DNA of 64,000 nt from Ilex aquifolium (lineage: Eukaryota > Streptophyta > Magnoliopsida > Aquifoliales > Aquifoliaceae). Below are positions 1 through 10,046 of the stretch, in pieces. The notes below the pieces were generated by a model. It did not search any database. It had not been told where the DNA came from and worked only from the letters and a program-made list of their open reading frames with translations. The first letter of the stretch is position 1; every line of letters begins with the position of its first letter. Location: assembly GCA_951799425.1 (NCBI GenBank), contig OX637406.1:30560390-30624389 (forward strand), written 5' to 3'. The translations under genes and the position numbers were made by a program.

Positions 1-4
1 CTTA

Positions 5-630
5 GTGGACAGAGCTGCACTGGTACAGAGAGACATAGAGGATAGCCAGCGACGACAGAGCTTCTCGAGAGGAGGTCCGTTCCGGACGGGTGCTAGCACT
101 AGTGGGGCACAGAGACCGACACCATACCGTCGCCCAGACCCGACAGGTGGACATCGACTTTTGACAGCCCGAGGAGAAGGAGACACTCAGACTAGAGCCA
201 GTATTACCCCATGATCCTGCTTTGCATGCGGAGGTGTGGGACATTTTCGGATGCATTGCCCAATTTTTCCACCTCAGGGGCCTAGCCAGACCGCCAGACA
301 GGTACCAGCAACCCAACTACCACCACCGAGGCCTGCATCGCAGCGACCGATACCAGCTCAAGCACCCGGCGGCGCCAACCAAGGGCGAGTATTTGCTTTG
401 ACTCAGCCGGAGGAGGACATTGCCAATGCCGTTGTGGAAGGTATCATCCTTATTTATAATTCGTGGGCCCGAATATTATTTGACCCCGGTGCAACACACT
501 CATTTGTACGCACGACATATGCACTTGATTTGGGATTGAGTTTCGCGAAGCTAGAGCATGTTATGAACATTAGCTTGCCCATGGGAAAACTGTTAGATAC
601 CAGTCAAGTCTGCAAGGGTTGCGTACTTCG
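5..630 (+). pseudogene. Element C gag C-terminus (CCHC zinc knuckle) and start of aspartic protease
   Basis: The frame beginning at 5 is Arg/Ser/Pro-rich, as expected for the end of a gag protein. It is interrupted by TGA at 212-214 and continues in the same frame into a zinc knuckle of form CX2CX4HX4C (CFACGGVGHFRMHC, about 218-259). This is followed by a Pro/Gln-rich linker and the protease entrance near 480 with FDPGATHSF. Protease active sites in this family normally read D-S/T-G; here the middle residue is Pro, which should inactivate it. The frame stops being protease at 630, where element A is inserted, and resumes at 14942 in phase. The TGA probably arose from CGA. Confidence 0.85.
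626..630. repeat. Target site duplication of element A, left copy (CTTCG)
   Basis: CTTCG directly precedes the LTR terminus TGATGG at 631 and is repeated exactly after the other terminus at 14937-14941. It is the 5-bp duplication expected from Ty3/gypsy integration. Confidence 0.95.
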
Positions 631-2590
631 TGATGGCTTGATCCAATGTGTATACACCCAAGTGCAGGCGGTCAAGCTGTAGTAATAATCCGGTTTGAGT
701 CCGGAGTCGAATCCACAGGGAACTTTTGATGATATTTCTAAGGCAAGCAGTGGTAGAGACCTTTTGATTGTAACTTTTGAGATTTGCTGTGAGTTATGAG
801 TTTTCCTGGACGGAATATAAGATTCTTTCCAAGAGGATTTTCTTAACAAAATAGGGGATAGATGCTTAATTAAAAAGAGTCACTCTTTAGTGCAAGGATC
901 TGGACATGTAGTCAGTTATCCGGTTTGTCATAATTGTGCTTGATAACTCAATTAACTCCCGTGTCAACAGCAAGTCAATCAGAAGATAAAGATGGATTGT
1001 GAGAATTAAGAACATGATTCCGATGTCTTTCTAGAAGTTTATAAGAATTGCCTGTGCCGAGACTTAACCCGTCTACAAACAAGCAAGTGTTTCTACAAGA
1101 CATCCAATCATGCTATTAATATTCCATTCTTTCAATGAAGTACAATAAGGGGGAAGATTGAAGGGTAGTCAAGAGGATCTAGCCGGGGTACTTGCCTTGA
1201 ACTGATGAGTCTTTCTATGCAGGAGTCATCCATGTCATAGAAAGAGCTCACAGTTATACAAAGTACTTTAGCTTTGCTAGATGCAATCAATCATCCGATA
1301 ACAAGAAGAAATAAACGTTAAGCATAAAAACATTGCACAAATATGATTCCCGGATAACTTATACATGCCCTTCTCCTCTTACTAAAGAGTGAATGAGAAA
1401 CTACTCACTCTTCATGGCTTGGGTAAAGCTAGAAAAGTGAGTGATGCTCATCCCTCCAAGTGGAGAACTTTAAAAGATAAAGTAACAACAAACGCGGAGC
1501 CAATCTTTAACAAAGAATGGGTGAATCACGTTCCACCCTTCATGGCATTAATAAAACTCTAGAAAAGTGGAAGAGTTTCACTCTTCTAAGAAAGAAAGAA
1601 GCTCAAGCAATGGAAGTGAAATGCATGAACAATAAAAGTAGAAGAAAGCTAGTCACATTTGGAGGGTGGCTTCCTCAACCAAGAATTGGAGGGTTGCTTC
1701 CTCAACCAAAATGTGAGCTATCTCTCTTCTATGCATGAGAAATGAAAGCATAAACATAAGCATAAGCACAAAACTACTGTTATAACAAGCAAGAGATGTT
1801 GGACTAAAGCCAAACTAATCTCTAAAATAAAGACTTCGTACAAGGAAAAATGAGTTAAATCTACAATGAGAGTGGGAGTCTAAGCCTCCATCAACTTTCC
1901 TACCTCCTACTATGGCTCTCTAGCTCTCCAACAAGGGGAGTATTTATAGGCAAGAGGAGGAGACAGGGGGGGTGAAAGAATAGTGTTTGCCGCCCAAGTC
2001 CAAGTGAACAGTCAACAACTCTGCTGCCAATCTGTGGATAACGTTCGAACGTGAGTTGGCGTTCGAACGTTATTTCTGTTTTTGCACTGAGGGCGTTCGA
2101 ACGTTGACTGCCGTTCGAACGTTTCTTCTGTTTTTGAACTGAGGGCGTTCGAATGCCAGATCTGCTCTGACCCCTTTCACTCGAGTGATCTGTTGGTCTT
2201 CTGTGAAGTTCAGTTCCAACTCTCTGCAGTGGTCTGGTCTTCCATCAACTCAAATGTACGTTCGAACGTGAGTTGGCGTTCTAACGTGACACTCAAGTAC
2301 TTCAGAGCTCCAGTCTTCTTTCCTAACTGCAACACGCCTTCTCTTCAGCAGTTGAGTCTGCTACAGTGCAATATGGACATTCGAACGTGAGTTGGCGTTC
2401 GAACGTTCTGGCTGTGCTCCAAGCTTCTCTAATTTTGGGCTCTAATGTACTGGTGCTGCATCCAAGTGTGGTACTTGTTGTTCTTGGGTCCTTGTTCAGT
2501 TTAGGGCCTGAAATGACATCACTTAAACTCCATTAAAGTAACATTAGTCTTAAAATGTCATAATAATATGTCAACTTTAAGTACTAATCA
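631..2590 (-). repeat. 3' LTR of element A
   Basis: In + coordinates it begins TGATGGCTTGATCC and ends GTACTAATCA; read on the - strand it is TGATTAGTAC...CATCA with TG/CA ends. It matches 12978-14936 almost base for base. The U3 part (high coordinates) holds the palindrome cluster at 2041-2407, and a TATA box (TATAAATA on the - strand) lies at 1941-1948. Short + strand ORFs here, such as 1517-1738, are antisense to the element and I do not regard them as genes. Confidence 0.95.
2041..2407 (-). promoter_or_regulatory. U3 palindrome cluster, element A 3' LTR (CGTTCGAACG family)
   Basis: Nine copies or near-copies of the self-complementary decamer CGTTCGAACG occur at about 2042, 2060, 2094, 2112, 2145, 2259, 2277, 2378 and 2397; six are exact. 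Most come in pairs separated by 7-8 bases (GAGTTGG). Decayed copies differ mainly at CpG (TG or CA), as expected of methylated cytosines. On the - strand the cluster lies about 95 bp upstream of the TATA box at 1941-1948, the place for U3 enhancers. Confidence 0.8.
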
Positions 2591-2606
2591 CACTCCCCAA
2601 CCTAAA
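2591..2606 (-). other. Polypurine tract of element A
   Basis: On the - strand the tract reads AGGTTGGGGAGTG immediately before the 3' LTR terminus TGATTAG. It is the primer site for plus-strand DNA synthesis. The same tract with one change is at 23996 in element B. Confidence 0.8.
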
Positions 2607-4424
2607 TATTGCTAGTCTCTAGTAATACGAAAAAGAAAATTCTACTCCTAATGCCATTTTCGTAGGTCATCCGGTTGCATTTAGCTTATGCAACAAGCCG
2701 TTGAATCACTAGGTTTACCCTAGCAGACGAGTGTTGTCTCGTGAGGGTTTTCAGAGAAGCTACCCACAAACTTCAGTTGAACAGATGTGTATAGGAGAAT
2801 GCTGACTAAAGTAAATTAGCATTATGGTCGTTGGGACACCAGATCTTCAATTTTGACTTATGTCTCACACGTCCTTATTTCACAGGTATTCATTCTATGC
2901 AAAAATTATCATTTGTTACATTGGTATTTGAAATTCTCAATGCAGTAGGAATGATCATTCAAGCAACAGGAATTGTTATGTAACAAATACTCCCTTTTAT
3001 CACCTTCCATGGATAGTTTCGATTTCACAGACCTCACGTAGTATACCCTCAGCAAAGGTTCACTCTGACTATAGTGACTTGTTTCTCACAGATCATGTGA
3101 TCAGAAGATGGCCAATCGAAAAATCACATGCACAATTTAGGAAAGGAGTGAAATTTTAAAGAAGCAACTACTTATGTTTGGCATAATCTCATGAAAGAAT
3201 ATTAACGCAATTAAAAGGAATGCTATTTACCATATCCCAATTGTGAGTAACAACACATGCATGTAACAGACTTGAGATCAATTAGGGCTTTTCATGGGTT
3301 GTAGCGTGGCCAGAGGTCAGTGGCTAACGAAACGACGTCAGAGATTTTCAAAAGCTATCTGCTGTTTGCGTATTGTAGCACACCTTTTTCTAACTTCTTG
3401 ATATTTTGCCGAGAGATGACATTTCTTTCTTTCATTTTTCTCATTTTTTTTTTCACTTTCTTGGCAAGTTCTTGCCTTTTTGCATCTGTTTTGTTTCAAT
3501 TGTTCCAATCAACTCATCTTGGATGATAATCTCGAATGCTCCTTTTTCTTTTCCTTTTTCTGTATCATCTTACAAAGAGGATGTAAGAAAATTAGATAGC
3601 CAAGGTATGTCAAGTATGTTTTCCTGTGGATTGGTAATCATGTAGGTTTATCAAGGAAAAATTCATACATTGATGGCTCAAACATGGCTAACGAGGGATA
3701 AACTTTTTTTCAAAGAAAGGTCTAAGGCTCAATATTATATCAAAGATGGCCTAAGATCATTTCTCAAGCATGTGCACATGTATGTGTCGTATGCGATGGT
3801 TCCGTGTGGGATATGTCAATAGATCACTTTTAAGTGCGTCAATCAAAGCAAGGTTAATGAGATCATTCAAAAATTGAGATTTGAAAAGAATTTACTTGAG
3901 TAAACATTGATTGTCTCTCGAAAGCATCGTTAGGTTCGAAACTCACCCTGGTTTTCTTTGTTATCTCCACTGTGTATGTCGGGTTTTCCAGGGGGTATTG
4001 GTTATATACCAATTCCATTTTCGAGTTAGATCCTCCTGTACCTTTAAAATCACAAATATCGATGTACAAATGACAATTTAAGTATAGAGAGAATACCAAT
4101 CTTTTCAAGAAATGTGGTTTTAAGTCTCGGTTGATAAATGGAGGTGTCAAACCGATCATGTGCATATTTACTCTAGCAAACATTCTTAACATCCACATTT
4201 GTTTCATCACCTTTTAATTTTTATGCTACATCTACAAATGCTTTAAAACAAATAAAAGTGATAAATGGAACCATTCATTTCAAAATATCATCTTTTAACA
4301 TCAACGGTTCAATTCATTCACAACCACACAAAAACTTACAACTATCAAAGAAGAAATTCATAAAAAGAAGCATTTTAAACAAACATAAAAAAAAAAAAAG
4401 AACAAAAACAGAAATCCCTCTCTC
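2607..4424 (-). other. 3' noncoding region of element A
   Basis: This 1.8 kb lies between the env-position ORF and the PPT. It is AT-rich and matches element B 24012-25810 at about 94% by eye over the part I compared. A 115-codon open frame at 3863-4210 is shared with B, but most of the base changes between copies alter the amino acid, so it is not treated as a gene. I see no other structure beyond simple T- and A-rich runs. Confidence 0.7.
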
Positions 4425-5534
4425 TCACTCTCCTCCTTGTCCACTAGCTCCACCATGTCCACCCCTCAAAAGCCTAAGGATCTCATCCTGCTTAGCTTCA
4501 ATGCTAAGCATGATGTCCTGTAAGGAGCGTCGGGTGCTGGTGCTGGTGCTAGGGCCTTCACCTGCTGGCTGATCTTCCTCTCTCTCCATCTCTCTCTCCA
4601 TATCTCTATCCATCTCATCTAGCTCCTCTTGTACCTCATCCACTCCGTGGGCCGGGGGCTCTTCTTGCCTTGCCGCTGGGCCGCCACTATGACTTTGGCT
4701 TCTCCGGAAGGAAGCCTTGTTCAGTGGCCCCATTGGCTTTTGGATTTCCATCTCGGGCTTCACCCTCACCCCATGCTCCGTGCACATTTCAGTCACCAAA
4801 GTAGCAAAAGGGAGTGCACTCCTCTTTACATCACACCCCTTCTTCATTTCACTCAGGATGAGAGAGCGGAGGTCAATGCTATGTCCTTTGCCAATGGCAT
4901 ACAGAAGTTGGGCCATGTCGGGTAAAATCTCATTCTTTCTTCCTACGGGAGCGAAGTTAGACACCGCAATCAAATTCATCATTTTATACTTGTCGATGAG
5001 CTCCCCTTGCTTCAAAAATCTCCTCCCTGCCCATGAAAAGTCAGCCATTCCCGTCAATTCCTTTCCTACCACATTCATTGCTATATCCTTCTTTGGTGGG
5101 TAGGTAGGGTTTTGCACTCGAGGTATTTCCTCCCTTATTTCTACAATGTATGCTTCGTCCACGTCAATGTGGGTACCCCTAACATATGTCCGGATTGCGC
5201 CGTTGATGATCTCAGCGTTGGAGTAAAACTCCCGCACCAAGTCAACAACGGCGTCTCCACCATTCCTCAAATACCAGACCCACTCCCTCCTCTCCATCTC
5301 CTGCCTTATTCCAATCCCAGCAAAGTCATTAATTACAACATCTCTCTCACAAACAATTGCATGCTTATGGTAAAAATTTTCATACCTTTCAGCCTTTAAG
5401 GCATTGGGAAATCTGGTCCTATCATATTTCTTTGTCCTTTGCCTTCCTTCCCTTTCTTCAATCACCTCTTCTACAATGTTTGGGTCTTGGTTCACTGGTG
5501 GAGCACGCCTGGCAGGGAGTTTCATCCTTGGCAT
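4425..5534 (-). CDS. Env-position ORF of element A, 369 aa, plant transposon-protein (PF20167-like) family
   Basis: Starts MPRMKLPARR and has no interruption. The central part (about residues 50-260: ERYENFY, LVREFYSNAEI, VRGTHIDVD, LTGMADFSWAGRRF, DKYKMMNLIAVSNF) resembles the 'putative plant transposon protein' domain often found 3' of pol in Athila-type elements; the function is unknown. The C-terminal 100 residues are Glu/Ser/Thr-rich, with a predicted amphipathic segment (SIEAKQDEILRLLRGG) and a Gly-rich end. No signal peptide or membrane segment is visible, so it does not look like a true envelope protein. It is about three-quarters identical to the B copy over the first 270 residues and nearly identical after that. 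A TATA box and palindrome cluster lie about 220 bp upstream. A further CGTTCGAACG lies 3 bp before the ATG. The domain assignment is from memory of the family and is not a search result. Confidence 0.8.
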   Translation of the reverse strand: MPRMKLPARRAPPVNQDPNIVEEVIEEREGRQRTKKYDRTRFPNALKAERYENFYHKHAIVCERDVVINDFAGIGIRQEMERREWVWYLRNGGDAVVDLVREFYSNAEIINGAIRTYVRGTHIDVDEAYIVEIREEIPRVQNPTYPPKKDIAMNVVGKELTGMADFSWAGRRFLKQGELIDKYKMMNLIAVSNFAPVGRKNEILPDMAQLLYAIGKGHSIDLRSLILSEMKKGCDVKRSALPFATLVTEMCTEHGVRVKPEMEIQKPMGPLNKASFRRSQSHSGGPAARQEEPPAHGVDEVQEELDEMDRDMEREMEREEDQPAGEGPSTSTSTRRSLQDIMLSIEAKQDEILRLLRGGHGGASGQGGE

Positions 5535-5750
5535 GGCGTTCGAACGTGGGTTTTGATTTGGGAGGGTCCTGAAAAGTGCTGGAACTTAGGGTTCTAGGTC
5601 TGGGATTGATGATTTTGATGTGGGGAGGAGTTAGGGAAGGTCGAATTTGGGTATTCTTGGGAAATGAGGGCAAGTTGAGGTCTGTGGGGTGAAAATGAGT
5701 TCTAGGGTTTTGAAAGAATTTGGGGATTTTGGCTGAAAATGACGAACCAG

Positions 5751-6074
5751 GCTTTTATAGCCTGAGTTGTAACGTTTGAACGTTTATGACGTTCGAACGT
5801 TAGTAGAAGGATTTTAAACAGACCGTTCGAACGTGGTATGGCGTTTGAACGTGGTGAGCTCCCAGTACTTTTGTGTTCTGTCAGAGGCCAAAGTACTGAA
5901 TGTTCTCTTCGTTCGAACGTTCTATTGGCGTTCGAACGTTAATCTCGTTCGAACGGTCTATTGGCGTTCGAACGGACTGAGCTCCCAGTACTTTTAAGTT
6001 CCAGCAGAAGTTTCATCAGAGGCTGAGTACTGTAAGCAGTCAACGTTCGAACGTTACCTGGCGTTCGAACGTTG
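5751..6074 (-). promoter_or_regulatory. Putative internal promoter of element A: palindrome cluster plus TATA box
   Basis: Copies of CGTTCGAACG or one-base variants are spread from about 5771 to 6073, interleaved with GAGCTCCCAGTACTTTT (5856 and 5979) and an inverted AAGTACTG. Directly downstream on the - strand is TATAAAAGC (5751-5759), inside an inverted repeat AGGCT/AGCCT. The ATG of the env-position ORF is about 217 bp further on. The arrangement, palindromes then TATA then transcript, repeats that of the U3 in the LTR. It is therefore a candidate second promoter. Promoter activity is inference. Confidence 0.6.
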
Positions 6075-6337
6075 AACCAAAATTAAAATTTTTCTCTACT
6101 ACACTATATACAATCAAAGAAAACAAAACACACAAATTTAAATCAAAAACTAAGGCATCTCAGGATGAACCCCTACCCACGCTTCAGGTTGGTATTTTGG
6201 GGCATTCCTTACTCGGCCCATATTTTCATTTCAGTCAAAAGAATTTATACAAAAAGATTTTTACACTTTTTACAACAAATTCGGACCTTTGGCATTCACT
6301 CCCCCAACAAAAGTACACATTTCCTACAGAAAATTAT

Positions 6338-6747
6338 CTAATCCGAGTCTCCCTCTGTGTCTGTGTAAAATGGACAACCAGTAACTCTCCCAACTTCCTC
6401 TCTCACAAATCGGTTAAGCACAGTACCGGAATAGCATGGCGTATCAGGGTAATCCTTACTCAGCCCATTCATTATCCAGTCTAATCGATCAAGTGCGCGA
6501 CCGGAAATTGGTTCAGAACACTGGTTGTACCTTTTTCGTGAAAGAATCTGCCACACTGTTTACAGGCACCAAGCCTATTTGCACGACGGCGTTTGGCAAA
6601 GCTGCTTCTGCCACAGAGGGGTTTCGCTTGTTTTTCTTTTATTTCAGCCTTCCTTACTAATCTTGCTTTTCTCATGATCATAGTATGTACATCAGATGGA
6701 AAAGTACGTAGGACTCCTAGGCTAAACCAAAAAAGATTTACATCCAT
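6338..6747 (-). pseudogene. Small Cys-rich basic ORF of element A, frameshifted (viral NABP-like)
   Basis: Same gene as the intact 136-residue ORF at 27726-28136 in element B. Here one T is missing from a T run near 6535, so the frame breaks just after the CKQCGRFFHEK finger, and the second half continues in another frame (6338-6556). Apart from the frameshift there are about four amino-acid changes from B. It sits between integrase and the env-position ORF in the sense orientation of the element. See the B copy for the resemblance to carlavirus cysteine-rich proteins. Confidence 0.65.
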
Positions 6748-6939
6748 GATTGCTAAATTTTAAGACTCACTATTTGGTTCTTTAACGTCTGCCAGCTACA
6801 AAGACGATTGAAGTTGATTCATAAGCATAATCATCAATTTATCCAATCAATGTTCAAACATGATTAACAGCGACAATAAAAATTTAAAAATTTACGAAAA
6901 TTATGAACGAAAAAGAACTGATGAACTGATCATACCCCC

Positions 6940-6985
6940 CAACCTGAACTGAACATTGTCCCCAATGTTTCGAATTTACCGGTTC
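6940..6985 (-). other. Internal polypurine-tract-like sequence, element A
   Basis: On the - strand this reads ...AACATTGGGGACAATGTTC followed by AGGTTGGGGGGTATG. It resembles the true PPT at 2591-2606 (AGGTTGGGGAGTG) and lies just after pol, as a GGGGACAATGTT/TTTGGGGG motif does in many Athila-type elements. It could act as a second plus-strand primer or be a remnant of an older element boundary. Element B has it at 28343-28390. Confidence 0.5.
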
Positions 6986-7103
6986 ATGGAGTGTGGAGAC
7001 GAGGTTGAATGGTAGAGATATGTTCACCGCCGAGTCCTACAAATAAAAACACAAAAATTACTCATCTGTGCACAGATCTGGATTTCGGGTAGGCTGAAAA
7101 TCC

Positions 7104-8159
7104 TTATGTGTGAGTGCGAACAAGAGAAGAACACCCGTGAGCAAATATAAGATTAAAATGCAAAACATGAAGCAAAAAATCGTGTTTGTGGAGTGTGTGG
7201 TCATGGGTGTTTTCTCGGGTAACAGAGACTCGAAGACTGACAGAAGGAAGAAGAAGAAAAGAAAAAGTGGGGGGGGGGGGGGCGCCAACTGGGGCGGCTG
7301 GGGAAAAAGTATAAGGCGCCCCAGTGGGTCGGGTTGGAGTAGATATTTCCTGACCCGATCCACTGGAGTGTCGGCAGGCGCGAATTTCGGAGGAGTACTC
7401 TGGTTCCATTAAAAGAATGGTTTCCACATTTCTAACAAAATCCTCCAAAAATGGTTTTAACCTCTGACCATTAATAGTAAAATTATTACCGTTTGCTGGG
7501 TTTTCCACTTCAACTGCTCCGTGTTCAAACACCTTTTTGACAATGTAAGGCCCAGTCCATCTTGATTTTAACTTACCAGGAAAGAGGCGGAGTCTTGAAT
7601 TAAATAGCAAGACTTTTTGAGATGGCTCAAAAGATTTCCGCACAATGTGTTTGTCATGAAAAATTTTCATCCTGGTTTTAGCGATCTTAGCATTTTCATA
7701 TGCTTCATTTCTCAATTCCTCCAATTCATTTATCTGAAGTTTTCTTGTTAGCCCAGCCTTGTCTAAGTCAAAATTCATTGCTTTAATGGCCCAGTATGCC
7801 CTATGTTCCAATTCCACAGGCAAGTGACATGGCTTTCCATAGACTAATCGATAAGGAGACATGCCCAAAATTGTTTTAAAAGCAGTTCGGTATGCCCAGA
7901 GCGCATCAGTTAGTCTTAATGACCAATCTTTGCGATCTGGATTTACCGTTTTTTCCAAAATTAATTTGATCTCCTGATTAGCTAACTCAGCTTGTCCACT
8001 GGTCTGTGGGTGATAAGGGGCTGCAATTTTGTGAAAAATCAAATATTTTTTCATTAAATTCCAGAAGGGACGATTGCAAAAATGAGCACCCCCATCGCTT
8101 ATGATTGATTTCAGAATTCCAAACTGGGACAAAATATTTTCTTTCAAAAATTTGATCAC
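7104..8159 (-). pseudogene. Element A integrase catalytic core and C-terminus
   Basis: Continues the pol frame after a TGA at about 8175 (B has CGA there). It holds the second catalytic Asp ([10 protein letters not shown]) and the catalytic Glu in [14 protein letters not shown], followed by [22 protein letters not shown] and the C-terminal stretch [22 protein letters not shown]. There is no chromodomain, as expected for Athila. The last 75 residues (Pro-rich, then basic) run into noncoding DNA containing a run of 14 G at 7269-7282. In B the frame ends 20 codons earlier than that tail at a TGA, so the true end is probably near 7330. Confidence 0.85.
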
Positions 8160-8177
8160 TGTTTTGTGATTATTGTT

Positions 8178-10028
8178 TCAGCATGGAATTGCTTCAACCC
8201 ATTTGGATACATAGTCTACAGCCACTAAAATGTATAGATAACCAAAGGAAGGGGGAAATGGTCTCATAAAATCGATGCCCCAACAGTCAAAAATTTCAAT
8301 TACCAGAATGGGGTTTAAGGGCATCATATTTCTTTTAGAAATGTTTCCCAACCTTTGACACCTATCACAAGTTAAACAAAAGGCATGGACATCTTTGAAA
8401 AGTGTGGGCCAGTAAAATCCACACTGCAATATTTTTGCAGCTGTTTTTCTTGATGAAAAGTGGCCACCGCATGCTTCAGAATGACAAAATGTTATTACCT
8501 GGTTACTTTCATGAGCAGGGATGCAACGTCTTATGATTTGATCTTTACAGTACTTGAATACGTAAGGATCCTCCCAAAAGAAGTTACGAACCTCCCTCAG
8601 AAATTTCTTTTTGTCCAACATGGTAAAAGATGGAGGGAGTGTACCAGTAGCAAGAAAGTTAGCAATGTCTGCATACCATGGTGTCTTATCAATCATGAAC
8701 AGTTGTTCATCGGAGAATTTCTCATTGATTGGCAGTCCATCCTCATGGAATTCATAGGTCAGTCTGGATAGATGATCTGCCACCACATTCTCGACACCTT
8801 TCTTGTCCTTGATGACAAGATCAAACTCTTGGAGCAAAAGTATCCATCTCAAGAGTCTTGGTTTGGCATCCTTCTTTGTGAGCAAAAATTTTAGAGCTGC
8901 ATGGTCAGTGAATACAGTAACAGAAGAACCAACAAGATAAGAACGGAATTTTTCCAGTGCAAAAACTACAGCAAGCAATTCTTTCTCAGTTGTTGAATAA
9001 TTCATTTGGGCATCATTCAAAGTTTTGCTTGCATAGTAAATCACATGGGGTTTCTTATCTTTTCTTTGTCCCAAGACAGCACCTACAGCAAAATCACTTG
9101 AATCACACATTAGTTCAAAAGGAAGATTCCAGTCAGGAGGTTGCATTATTGGTGCAGAAATTAACATGTCTTTTAGCTTGTCAAAGGCTTTTTGGCATGC
9201 TTCATTCCAATCAAATATTACATCCTGACTTAGGAGGTGGCACATTGGTTTTGCTATGGTACTGAAATCTTTTATGAATCTCTTGTAGAACTCTGCATGT
9301 CCTAGGAATGATCGAACATCCTTTACAGTCTTAGGGGTAGGCAAATTTCCAATCAAATCAATTTTTGCCTTGTCAACTTTCATGCCTTCAGACGACACGA
9401 TGTGACCAAGAACAATGCCCTGTGTTACCATAAAATGGCATTTTTCCCAATTGAGCACTAGGTTGGCTTCCTTACATCTGATCAGTACTTTCTCCAGATT
9501 GGTTAAACACAAATCGAAGGAATCACCATAGACAGAGAAGTCATCCATAAATACTTCCAAAATTTTTTCAACCATATCACTGAACAAGCTTAGCATACAT
9601 CTTTGGAATGTTGCAGGAGCGTTACAAAGTCCAAATGACATCCTTTTGAATGCAAAGGTGCCAAAGGGGCATGTGAAGGTTGTTTTCTCCTGATCATCTA
9701 GGGCTATCTCAATTTGGTTATACCTTGAATATCCATCCAAGAAACAGTAAAATGCATGGCCTGCAATTCTCTCCAGCACTTGGTCAAGAAACGGGAGAGG
9801 AAAATGATCTTTTCTAGTGACCAAATTGAGTTTTCGATAATCAATGCACATTCGCCATCCTGTGCCGACTCGAGTTGGTACTAGTTCATTTGCATCATTT
9901 TTGACCACTGTGACCCCAGATTTTTTTGGCACAACTTGGGTTGGACTGACCCATTTACTATCTGAGATAGGGAAGATTATCCCTGCATCCAAGAGTTTGA
10001 GTACCTCAATTCTCACAACTTCCTTCAT
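8178..10028 (-). pseudogene. Element A reverse transcriptase, RNase H and integrase zinc finger
   Basis: 616 codons open. RT (about residues 1-230) has [18 protein letters not shown], the fingers/palm [19 protein letters not shown] and the catalytic FMDDFSVYG. RNase H (about 300-415) has the acidic residues in [28 protein letters not shown] and FTDHAALKF. The integrase H2C2 finger (about 505-560) has [10 protein letters not shown] and CLTCDRCQ, and the first catalytic Asp is in IFDCWGIDF. The piece is bounded by TAG at about 10044 upstream (CAG in B) and TGA at about 8175 downstream, so pol is cut in three. Confidence 0.92.
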
Positions 10029-10046
10029 GTGAGGGTTCAGTCGTCG

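Noticed and set aside
604-849. 81-83 codon - strand ORF at LTR ends (604-849, 12945-13196, 34351-34617)
   Set aside because: It spans the U5/PBS junction or the outside flank and changes its N- or C-terminus with the flank; not a gene.
1517-1738. 73-codon + strand ORF repeated in the A and B LTRs (also at 22972 and 35286)
   Set aside because: It is antisense to the element, broken in the fourth LTR near 13877, and its conservation is just that of the recent LTR copies.
2041-2407. Heat-shock elements, because of the many TTC..GAA in the palindromes
   Set aside because: Heat-shock elements need two bases between TTC and GAA; here TTCGAA has none, so the motif is not a standard HSE.
3863-4210. 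115-codon ORF on the - strand, also present in element B at 25248-25595
   Set aside because: About 22 base differences between the copies give about 18 amino-acid changes, so there is no sign of selection on the protein; it is probably chance openness in the 3' noncoding region.
7269-7282. Run of 14 G in the pol tail of element A as coding sequence
   Set aside because: Element B has a shorter, different purine stretch here and a stop codon before it, so this tail is most likely noncoding.
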